Positions 24,845 to 32,009 of a DNA stretch of 64,000 nt are shown one piece after another. Positions within the stretch are counted from its first letter, which is position 1. Each line of letters begins with the position of its first letter. Position numbers and translations under genes: made by a program. The notes under the pieces are model-generated. The model ran no database searches, was not told where the DNA came from, and worked only from the letters and a program-made list of their open reading frames with translations. Source of the stretch: HT1-32 sp040219025 (GTDB taxonomy: Bacteria > Pseudomonadota > Alphaproteobacteria > Rhodospirillales > HT1-32); NCBI GenBank assembly GCA_040219025.1, contig JAVJTE010000020.1:496001-560000 (forward strand), written 5' to 3'.

Positions 24845-26410
24845 GTGACCGGTTATCCTGACCTGATCGCTGGCCTGACAGGCTGGCGGCGCCTTGTCGC
24901 GGCGCTTGTGGCCGGTGCGCTGGCCTCGCTTGCCCTGCCCCCGGCCTATATTCTGCCGGTCCTGTTGATTTCCTTTCCTGTCCTGCTGTTGCTGCTTGGC
25001 CGGTGCCGCAAGCCGGTGCAGGCATTGCTGACCGGGTTTGCCTTCGGTTTCGGCTTCTATGCTGTCGGCCTTTACTGGATCGGATTTGCGCTGCTGGTCG
25101 AGGCTGCGCGATTTGCCTGGCTGCTGCCCGTCGCCGTATTCGGGATCGCCGGTATTCTGGCCCTGTTCAGCGCTATTGCCTGTCTGCCGGCCTGGGCGGT
25201 GCGAAAGCTGGGTGGTGGCTGGATATCTGCCGTTCTGGCACTGGCCGGCGGCTGGACATTGCTGGAATGGTGCCGGAACTGGGCCTTCACCGGGTTTCCG
25301 TGGAATCCCGTGGGCTCGGTCTGGGGTGTCGCCGACATCATGGTACAGCCGGCATCGGTGATCGGTGTCTTTGGCCTCAGCCTGCTGACGGTGATGCTGG
25401 CCGGTGTGCCGCTGCTTCTGGTTACCACCTCCGGTGTCACACGCCGGGTGATCCTCGGCCTTGCGGTGCTTGCCGTCACCGGCTGGGCCGGCGGCGGTTA
25501 TTACCGGCTTGACCATAATCCGACGGTCTATGCAGAGAATGTCGGGCTGCGTCTGGTGCAGGCGAATATCGACCAGCGCGACAAATGGCGGCGGGACCTG
25601 CGGGTGCCGAACCTCACCCGCCTGCTGGCCCTGTCGGCAGACCAACGCCCGGACTGGGTGACCCATGTGATCTGGCCGGAGACGGCAGCGACCTTTTTCC
25701 TGACCGAAAATCCTGATGTCGTCAGGGCGATTGCCAGTGTTGCACCGGCCGGTGGTGCGGTGCTGACCGGTGCGCCCCGTCAGGCGGACAGTAATGGCAC
25801 CGCAGTCTACTACAACAGCCTGCAGGCGATCAGCGGAAAAGGCGAGATACTGGCCACTTATGACAAGGCCCATCTCGTCCCGTTCGGGGAATATGTGCCG
25901 CTGCGGAACTGGTTGCCGGTTGAACGGATCGTCGCCGGGCGCGGAGATTTTACGGCGGGGCCGGGGCTGCGGACAATCCGGCTCCCCAACCTCCCGGCTT
26001 TTTCTCCGCTGATTTGCTATGAAGCAATTTTTCCGGGCGGTGCTGTTGATCCGGCAGATCGTCCGGACTGGATCCTGAACATCAGCAATGATGCCTGGTT
26101 CGGGGTCAGCGCCGGGCCGCATCAGCATCTCGCCGCCGCCAGAATGCGGGCTGCTGAAGAGGGGCTGCCGCTGATCCGGGCCACGAATACCGGGATTACC
26201 GTCGCTTTTGACGCCTATGGCAGGGAACTTCAACGACTTGATCTTGATCGTCGCGGAACCCTTGACCTGCGCTTGCCAAAACCGGCTTCGTCGCCTACGA
26301 TTTTTTCCTTGTTCGGGAATGTCGTGCCCGTTCTGCTGGCAGGTTTTATCGTTTTGGTTGCGATCTGGCCTGTTCTGCAGTCGAGGCGGCGGAGCGCGGG
26401 CGGAAACTGA
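24845..26410 (+). CDS. lnt: apolipoprotein N-acyltransferase Lnt
   Basis: A 521-residue inner-membrane enzyme that adds the third acyl chain to lipoproteins. About six N-terminal transmembrane segments are followed by a periplasmic nitrilase domain with all three catalytic residues: Glu279 in WPET, Lys341 in YDKAHLVPFGEY and Cys391 in ICYE. A final transmembrane segment closes the protein. The GTG start lies three bases after the corC stop. LolA, the downstream carrier of such lipoproteins, is at 9045. Confidence 0.95.
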   Translation: MTGYPDLIAGLTGWRRLVAALVAGALASLALPPAYILPVLLISFPVLLLLLGRCRKPVQALLTGFAFGFGFYAVGLYWIGFALLVEAARFAWLLPVAVFGIAGILALFSAIACLPAWAVRKLGGGWISAVLALAGGWTLLEWCRNWAFTGFPWNPVGSVWGVADIMVQPASVIGVFGLSLLTVMLAGVPLLLVTTSGVTRRVILGLAVLAVTGWAGGGYYRLDHNPTVYAENVGLRLVQANIDQRDKWRRDLRVPNLTRLLALSADQRPDWVTHVIWPETAATFFLTENPDVVRAIASVAPAGGAVLTGAPRQADSNGTAVYYNSLQAISGKGEILATYDKAHLVPFGEYVPLRNWLPVERIVAGRGDFTAGPGLRTIRLPNLPAFSPLICYEAIFPGGAVDPADRPDWILNISNDAWFGVSAGPHQHLAAARMRAAEEGLPLIRATNTGITVAFDAYGRELQRLDLDRRGTLDLRLPKPASSPTIFSLFGNVVPVLLAGFIVLVAIWPVLQSRRRSAGGN

Positions 26411-26460
26411 TTTCAGCAGGTGCAGACCCGTCGGGGCCCTGACTGCAGCGTTATGGCGCT

Positions 26461-26474
26461 GATGCCATGGCATC
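26461..26474. other. 14-bp perfect palindrome before the XRE regulator
   Basis: GATGCCATGGCATC lies in the 100-bp lnt-XRE gap, 37 bp before the regulator's ATG. It might be an autoregulatory operator; chance occurrence is possible in GC-rich DNA. Confidence 0.3.
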
Positions 26475-26510
26475 CCGGGTCCGCTCAAACCCTTTTCGGA
26501 GGATATCGTT

Positions 26511-26978
26511 ATGGCAGCAGCACGTCGTGGGTCGCGTCGCGGACGCACCGCCACAGGACAACCGAATCCGGTTGATGTGCATGTCGGCAGCCGTGTCCGC
26601 CAGCGCCGGACACTACTCGGAATGAGTCAGGAAAAACTCGGCGAATCCATTGGCCTGACCTTTCAGCAGGTCCAGAAATATGAACGTGGCGCGAACCGCA
26701 TCGGGGCCAGTCGGCTGTTCGATCTCAGTCTGGTGCTGGATGTCCCGGTGGCCTATTTCTTCGAGGATATGCCGGAAAATGTTGCCGATTCCAGCCCGCG
26801 CAAGATAGCCGGTCTGAAGACGGACCCGGAATTCGAACTCGAAGGTGATCCCCTGACCCGGCGTGAAACCCTGGAACTGGTCCGTGCCTATTACCGGATC
26901 CCCGACATCAATGTCCGGCGCCGGCTGTTTGAAATGGCAAAGTCGATTGCTGTCTCGGAGGAAGAGAACAACAGCTGA
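26511..26978 (+). CDS. XRE-family helix-turn-helix regulator
   Basis: A 155-residue protein with a Cro/CI-type helix-turn-helix at about residues 25-80: VRQRRTLLGMSQEKLGESIG, then LTFQQVQKYERGANRIG. The C-terminal half is charged and unlike known ligand domains. An orthologous XRE gene sits between lnt and metK in many alphaproteobacteria. GGAGG precedes the ATG. Its targets cannot be deduced; a role near methionine/SAM synthesis is a guess from position only. Confidence 0.9.
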   Translation: MAAARRGSRRGRTATGQPNPVDVHVGSRVRQRRTLLGMSQEKLGESIGLTFQQVQKYERGANRIGASRLFDLSLVLDVPVAYFFEDMPENVADSSPRKIAGLKTDPEFELEGDPLTRRETLELVRAYYRIPDINVRRRLFEMAKSIAVSEEENNS

Positions 26979-27203
26979 GCCGGTTTCCCCGGCAGGCCTG
27001 TTCTCAAAATGAAATATCCTTGACAGTACGGGTCTGTGTTGCCAAAAGCCGGGCAGATCGGACCCGAGGGTTCCGTGGATTGATTTCATCCGCTTGCCGC
27101 CACGATAATTGAAGGGCTAAGCGGAGATTTCCCCCGGCGACAGCGATGTTGCACAGATATAATCCCGGTCCGGCGTCCGAAATTTGATCGAACGAGGTGC
27201 TCC

Positions 27204-28370
27204 GTGACCAATTCCAGCTATCTGTTTACCAGCGAATCCGTATCCGAAGGTCATCCTGACAAGGTCAGTGACCGGGTTTCCGATTCCATCGTCGATGCGT
27301 TCCTGGCGGCAGATCCGGGATCGCGCGTTGCCTGCGAGACGCTCTGCACAACCAATCTGGTCGTCCTGGCCGGCGAAGTCCGCGGACCGGAAGAAGTCAG
27401 CAAGGCCCGCATGGAAGAGCTGACACGCGAATGTATCCGGGAAATCGGCTACGAGCAGGATGGCTTTCACTGGGCCAATTCCGAAGTGCAGGTGCATGTC
27501 CACAGCCAGTCCGTCGATATCGCCCAGGGCGTCGATGCCGCCGGTAACAAGGATGAAGGTGCCGGCGATCAGGGCATCATGTTCGGCTTTGCCTGCAACG
27601 AGACAGAAGAGCTGATGCCGGCCCCGATTCATTATTCTCATGAAGTGCTGCGGCTGATGGCTGAAGCACGTCATGCCGGCAAGACCCCGGAACTGCTGCC
27701 GGATTCGAAGAGCCAGTTCACCCTGCTTTATGAAAACGGCAAGCCGGTGAAGGCGACCTCCGTGGTTGTGTCGACCCAGCATGTCGAGGGTCTGGAGCAG
27801 GCCGAGATCAAGGAAATCGTCCGCCCGTTCGTTGAGAAGGTGCTGCCGGAAGGCTGGATGTGTGACGAGGATGAATTCTATGTGAACCCGACCGGGCGTT
27901 TTGTCATCGGCGGTCCGGACGGCGATTGCGGCCTGACCGGTCGCAAGATCATCGTCGATACCTATGGTGGTGCGGCGCTGCATGGCGGCGGTGCCTTCCC
28001 CGGCAAGGATCCGTCGAAGGTTGACCGCTCTGCCGCCTATGGTGCCCGCTATCTGGCGAAGAACGTGGTGGCCGCCGGTCTTGCGGATCGCTGCACGATT
28101 CAGGTCGCCTATGCGATCGGTGTCTCCAAGCCGCTGTCGGTTTATGTCAACACCGACGGCACCGGCAAGGTCGACGAAGCCCGGCTGGTCAAGGTGTTGC
28201 AGGAGGTCATGGATCTCAGCCCGCGCGGTATTCGCGAACATCTGAAGTTGCATCAGCCGATCTATCGCCGGACATCTTCCTATGGCCACTTTGGTCGCAA
28301 GCCGGACGCAGATGGCGGCTTCTCCTGGGAGAAGACAGACCTTGTCGACGAGTTGAAGAGCCGCTTCTGA
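27204..28370 (+). CDS. metK: S-adenosylmethionine synthetase
   Basis: A 388-residue MetK. Visible signatures are FTSESVSEGHPDKVSDRVSD at the N-terminus, GAGDQGIMFG near residue 118-127 and GGGAFPGKDPSKVDRSAAY near 260. It makes SAM from methionine and ATP. GTG start with GAGG eight bases upstream. The 225-bp leader holds no SAM-II or SAM/SAH riboswitch that I can recognise. A strong terminator follows. Confidence 0.97.
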   Translation: MTNSSYLFTSESVSEGHPDKVSDRVSDSIVDAFLAADPGSRVACETLCTTNLVVLAGEVRGPEEVSKARMEELTRECIREIGYEQDGFHWANSEVQVHVHSQSVDIAQGVDAAGNKDEGAGDQGIMFGFACNETEELMPAPIHYSHEVLRLMAEARHAGKTPELLPDSKSQFTLLYENGKPVKATSVVVSTQHVEGLEQAEIKEIVRPFVEKVLPEGWMCDEDEFYVNPTGRFVIGGPDGDCGLTGRKIIVDTYGGAALHGGGAFPGKDPSKVDRSAAYGARYLAKNVVAAGLADRCTIQVAYAIGVSKPLSVYVNTDGTGKVDEARLVKVLQEVMDLSPRGIREHLKLHQPIYRRTSSYGHFGRKPDADGGFSWEKTDLVDELKSRF

Positions 28371-28392
28371 TCTGACAGAAAAACTCCGGAAG

Positions 28393-28426
28393 ACCCGTCC
28401 TGCCGGTCTGGCGGGGCGGGTTTTCC
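28393..28426 (+). terminator. intrinsic terminator after metK
   Basis: Twelve-bp stem (ACCCGTCCTGCC / GGCGGGGCGGGT, two G-U pairs), 5-base loop, then TTTTCC. Clear rho-independent form. Confidence 0.8.
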
Positions 28427-28450
28427 GTTATTTGGAATCCGGACCCGGTG

Positions 28451-29176
28451 ATGACACGGAAGACAGACAGAGACCCCCTGATTGCCGGTCCCGGTGACCG
28501 GTTCAAGGGACGCCGCAAGGGGCGCAGCCTGCGTCCGCGTCGTGCCGGGCTGATGGACAGCCTGCTGCCGCACCTCTCGCTGCCGGTCGATGATGCGGAG
28601 TTGATGGCCGATCCCCAAAGCCTGTTTGACCATAAGGTCCGGGCGCTCTGGATGGAAACCGGCTTCGGCGGGGGCGAGCATCTGGCCTGGCAGGCCGAAC
28701 AGAACCCCGATGTGGGGTTCATCGGCTGTGAGCCGTTTGTGAACGGGGTTGCCGGGCTGCTGTCCTATATCGAAGACCGGAACCTGACAAATGTCCGGAT
28801 CCATCCCGATGATGCGCGGGTTGTGCTCGATGCGCTGCCTGATGGATGTATCGAGCGCTATTTTCTGCTGTTTCCCGATCCCTGGCCGAAGACACGCCAC
28901 GCCAACCGGCGGTTCGTGCAGACCCGGACACTGGATGTTATTGCCCGTTTGCTGAAGCCGGGGGGTGAGTTCCGGCTGGGCAGTGACGATATGGGATATA
29001 TACGCTGGAGCCTGCCGCTGCTGTTGCGCCATCCGGCCTTTGAATGGATGGCACAATCTGCTGCCGACTGGCGGGTTCGTCCCGACGACTGGCCGGAGAG
29101 CCGATATGAGGCAAAAGCGCGTCGTGCGGGGCGCAGTTCGGTCTATCTCTGCTTCCGACGGCGGGAAGCTGCTTGA
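28451..29176 (+). CDS. trmB: tRNA (guanine-N7-)-methyltransferase TrmB
   Basis: About 241 residues; makes m7G46 in tRNA. The SAM site is METGFGGGEHLA near residues 65-76, with IGCEPFVNG following, and the family block FPDPWPKTRHANRRFV near 142-157. A GTG directly before the ATG is an equally possible start. The gene lies after the metK terminator and its end overlaps the predicted promoter of the rimP operon. Confidence 0.94.
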   Translation: MTRKTDRDPLIAGPGDRFKGRRKGRSLRPRRAGLMDSLLPHLSLPVDDAELMADPQSLFDHKVRALWMETGFGGGEHLAWQAEQNPDVGFIGCEPFVNGVAGLLSYIEDRNLTNVRIHPDDARVVLDALPDGCIERYFLLFPDPWPKTRHANRRFVQTRTLDVIARLLKPGGEFRLGSDDMGYIRWSLPLLLRHPAFEWMAQSAADWRVRPDDWPESRYEAKARRAGRSSVYLCFRRREAA

Positions 29177-29200
29177 AACCACGTCGTTTCCGGGTATATT
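29173..29200 (+). promoter_or_regulatory. predicted promoter of the rimP-nusA-infB operon
   Basis: TTGAAA, 16-bp spacer, TATATT, straddling the trmB stop codon. Transcription would begin near 29207, right at the first hairpin of the leader. Confidence 0.55.
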
Positions 29201-29208
29201 CCGCTCGC

Positions 29209-29269
29209 ACTTTAATTCGGCGTGCTCTTTCGGGAGTGATTAAAGTGGGCCCGCCGGCCCGCTTTTTTT
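29209..29269 (+). promoter_or_regulatory. attenuator-like leader before rimP (rimP-leader type)
   Basis: Two hairpins. The first has arms ACTTTAAT (29209-29216) and ATTAAAGT (29239-29246) closing an inner stem-loop. The second is a terminator, AGTGGGCC / GGCCCGCT (29244-29263), followed by seven T. The arms share AGT at 29244-29246, so the structures compete at their base. A terminator in front of rimP-nusA-infB fits the attenuator described in alphaproteobacteria as the rimP leader; NusA itself could feed back. The family match is from memory. Confidence 0.65.
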
Positions 29270-29308
29270 GTTTGTATGACAGGTGTTGGGAAACCGGCGG
29301 GTAGAGGT

Positions 29309-29806
29309 ATGGATCTGACGGAACGCATAAGCAGGATGATCGAACCGTCGATGACGGACATGGGGTATGACCTCGTGCGCGTCACGATCAGTGGCAAACG
29401 CCAGATGACGGTACAGATCATGGCTGATCCGTCTGATGGCCGGGATATGGGTATCGACGACTGTGCCAAAGTCAGCCGGATGATTTCGGCGCTTATGGAT
29501 GTCGAAGATCCGATCGCGGAAGCCTACAGTCTTGAGGTTTCCAGCCCCGGCGTTGACCGGCCGCTGACCCGGCTGAAGGATTTTGACCAGTGGTCAGGGT
29601 TTGAGGCCCGGGTGGAAATGGCCGAGCCGATTGCCGGAAGGCGCCGGTTTTCCGGCCGTCTCCGGGGTACAGATGGCGACATCGTGAAGATCGATGTTGA
29701 AGATGAGCAGGTAGCGCTTCCCTTCGCAGGTATAGCCAAGGCGAAATTGCTGCTGACGGACGAACTGATCGCCTGGACGACGAAAGCCAGGCAGGTTGAA
29801 GGATAA
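29309..29806 (+). CDS. rimP: ribosome maturation factor RimP
   Basis: About 165 residues starting MDLTERISRMIEP at 29309, where GTAGAGG supplies a ribosome site; an ATG 33 bp earlier is possible but lies close to the leader terminator. Family markers are GYDLVRV near residue 19, ISALMDVEDPI near 60 and LEVSSPGVDRPL near 74. RimP assists 30S assembly. It stands first in the operon and is separated from nusA by four bases. Confidence 0.93.
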   Translation: MDLTERISRMIEPSMTDMGYDLVRVTISGKRQMTVQIMADPSDGRDMGIDDCAKVSRMISALMDVEDPIAEAYSLEVSSPGVDRPLTRLKDFDQWSGFEARVEMAEPIAGRRRFSGRLRGTDGDIVKIDVEDEQVALPFAGIAKAKLLLTDELIAWTTKARQVEG

Positions 29807-29810
29807 CGAG

Positions 29811-31370
29811 ATGGAACAAGTGGCAACACATCCGCGCCCGGAGCTTCTGACAGTCGCTGACACGGTCGCCCGCGACAAGGGCATTGAGCGTGAGGAAGTC
29901 ATCGAGGCCATGGAAATGGCCATCCAGAAGGCCGGTCGTTCAAAGTACGGTCAGGAACACGATATCCGTGCGACCATCGACCGCAAGAACGGCGAGATCC
30001 GGCTTGCCCGCTATCTTGAGGTTGCCGAGGAAATTGAAAACGAGGCCACCCAGATCCCGCTGGCCAAGGCGCGCCGCAAGAAGGCCGACGCCGAGATTGG
30101 CGAATTCCTGATTGATCCGCTGCCGCCGATTGATTTCGGACGCATTGCCGCACAGACCGCCAAGCAGGTCATCGTGCAGAATGTCCGCGATGCAGAGCGC
30201 AAGCGCCATTACGAGGAATACAAGGACCGGGTTGGCGAAATCGTCAATGGTCTGGTCAAGCGGGTCGAGTTTGGCAATGTCATGGTCGATCTGGGCCGTG
30301 CCGAAGGCATCATCCGCCGCGACGAGATGATCCCGCGGGAAAATTTCCGTCAGGGCGACCGGGTGCGCGCCTACATCTATGACGTGCGCGAAGAGCCCCG
30401 CGGCCCGCAGATTTTCCTGTCGCGGACCCGCCCCGAATTCATGTCCAAGCTGTTCGCCCAGGAAGTGCCGGAAATCTATGACGGCATCATCGACATCATG
30501 GCCGTTGCCCGTGACCCGGGATCGCGCGCCAAGATCGCCGTTCTGTCACATGACCACTCGATTGACCCGGTTGGTGCCTGTGTCGGTATGCGCGGCTCCC
30601 GCGTTCAGGCCGTTGTCGGCGAGTTGCAGGGCGAGAAGATCGATATCATTCAGTTCTCTCCGGACACAGCGACCTTCATCGTCAACGCACTGGCGCCGGC
30701 CGAGGTCAGCAAGGTGGTGCTGGACGAGGAAGCCAATCGTATCGAAGTCGTGGTGCCGAACGAACAGCTCAGTCTGGCGATTGGCCGCCGGGGCCAGAAT
30801 GTCCGGCTTGCCTCGCAGCTGAGCGGCTGGGAAATCGATATCCTGACCGAAGAAGTTGAGTCCGAGCGCCGCAACCGTGAATTCCTCTCGATGTCGGAAA
30901 TGTTTGTCGAGGCGCTGGATGTGGACGAGGTCGTGGCTCACCTGCTGGTCACCGAAGGGTTCCGGCTGGTCGAGGAAGTCGCCTTTGTGCCGGTCGCGGA
31001 TCTGGCCGAGATCGAAGGCTTTGACGAGGATATCGCCGAAGAGCTTCGCAACCGTGCCCGTGTCCACCTGGAAACGGTGGCTGCAGAACATGAATCACGC
31101 CGCCTTGAGCTGGGCGTGGAAGACGAGGTTGGCGAGGTTGAAGGCGTGACCAGCGCGATGCTGGTGGCTCTGGGGGATGCCGGTGTGAAAACCCGCGATG
31201 ACCTGGCAGATCTCGCCGGTGATGAACTGATCGAAATCGTTGGCAGCGAGCAGCTGACTGAAGATGAAGCCAACGCCATCATTATGGCCGCACGTGCCCA
31301 CTGGTTTGCCGATGAAGAGACGGCTGGCGGTGAGGAAAGTGCCGACCAGCAGACGGCGTCGGAAGGGTGA
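29811..31370 (+). CDS. nusA: transcription termination/antitermination factor NusA
   Basis: About 519 residues starting MEQVATHPRPELL at the ATG preceded by AAGGAT; codons before it overlap rimP. Order of parts: RNA-polymerase-binding N-terminus (residues 1-125), S1 domain (DRVGEIVNGLVKRVEFG near 137), two KH domains (GSRAKIAVLS near 233; LAIGRRGQNVRLA near 323), and an acidic C-terminal helix-hairpin repeat region. NusA acts in pausing, termination and ribosomal RNA antitermination. Typical partner order rimP-nusA-ylxR-infB. Confidence 0.97.
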   Translation: MEQVATHPRPELLTVADTVARDKGIEREEVIEAMEMAIQKAGRSKYGQEHDIRATIDRKNGEIRLARYLEVAEEIENEATQIPLAKARRKKADAEIGEFLIDPLPPIDFGRIAAQTAKQVIVQNVRDAERKRHYEEYKDRVGEIVNGLVKRVEFGNVMVDLGRAEGIIRRDEMIPRENFRQGDRVRAYIYDVREEPRGPQIFLSRTRPEFMSKLFAQEVPEIYDGIIDIMAVARDPGSRAKIAVLSHDHSIDPVGACVGMRGSRVQAVVGELQGEKIDIIQFSPDTATFIVNALAPAEVSKVVLDEEANRIEVVVPNEQLSLAIGRRGQNVRLASQLSGWEIDILTEEVESERRNREFLSMSEMFVEALDVDEVVAHLLVTEGFRLVEEVAFVPVADLAEIEGFDEDIAEELRNRARVHLETVAAEHESRRLELGVEDEVGEVEGVTSAMLVALGDAGVKTRDDLADLAGDELIEIVGSEQLTEDEANAIIMAARAHWFADEETAGGEESADQQTASEG

Positions 31371-31385
31371 GGTACTGGAATTTTA

Positions 31386-32009
31386 ATGGGATACGCTTCC
31401 CCCGAGTTCGACCAGCTGACACCCGAGCGACGATGCATCGCGACGGGTAAAACAGCGCCCCGCGACGATCTGATCAGATTCGTCGTCGGGCCTGAAGGGG
31501 GAATTGTGCCGGATGTGGACGGCCGCCTGCCCGGTCGTGGACTCTGGCTGTATCCGGACCGCAGCAGTCTGCGGATTGCCATGAAAAAGAACATGTTCGC
31601 GCGCAGCGCCCGTCGCCGGGTTGATGTGCCGGACGATCTCGACAACATGGTCGAGAAACTGCTGGTCTCACGATGTATCAGCATTATCGGACTGGCCCGA
31701 CGGGCCAATCGTGCCGTCGGCGGATTTGCCAAGGTGAAGATCAAACTGGATGGCGGTATGCAGGGTGTCCTGCTGACCGCCAGCGGTGCACCTGCCGGGG
31801 GCAGACGCAAACTCAACCGCAGCCGCATCGCAGCGGAAATCGATCTGCTGGATGATGCGGAAATCGGCATGGCATTCGGCCGCGATGGCCTGGTTCATGC
31901 CTTTATCGAACGCAGCACCTTTGCCGACCGGCTGGTGCTGATATCACGCAAGCTTGCAGGATTCAGAGAGAACGGGGCGATTGGTGCCCCTGAAGGAAGC
32001 GACAGGTAA
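31386..32009 (+). CDS. YlxR/DUF448 protein fused to an L7Ae-like domain
   Basis: A 207-residue RNA-binding protein. The N-terminal YlxR part has RRCIATGKTAPRDDLIRFV (residues 15-33) and GRGLWLYPD; the C-terminal part from about residue 95 resembles L7Ae/Gadd45 RNA-binding proteins (IIGLARRANRAVGGF). In alphaproteobacteria these two parts are commonly fused and sit between nusA and infB. It probably binds RNA during transcription-translation; in other phyla YlxR modulates RNase P. Its stop overlaps the infB start by one base (TAATG). Confidence 0.88.
   Translation: MGYASPEFDQLTPERRCIATGKTAPRDDLIRFVVGPEGGIVPDVDGRLPGRGLWLYPDRSSLRIAMKKNMFARSARRRVDVPDDLDNMVEKLLVSRCISIIGLARRANRAVGGFAKVKIKLDGGMQGVLLTASGAPAGGRRKLNRSRIAAEIDLLDDAEIGMAFGRDGLVHAFIERSTFADRLVLISRKLAGFRENGAIGAPEGSDR

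Noticed and set aside
23942..26554. Very long open frame (870 codons) on the minus strand across corC and lnt
   Set aside because: It lies antisense to two genes with complete motif sets; its translation is rich in Arg, Gln and His without any domain, typical of antisense frames in GC-rich DNA.
26979..27203. Riboswitch (SAM-II or SAM/SAH) upstream of metK
   Set aside because: The leader was searched by eye for the known cores and stems; none was convincing. A covariance-model search would settle it.
29177..29308. Initiator tRNA gene before rimP as in E. coli
   Set aside because: No cloverleaf or T-loop sequence is present; the space is filled by the promoter and attenuator-like hairpins.
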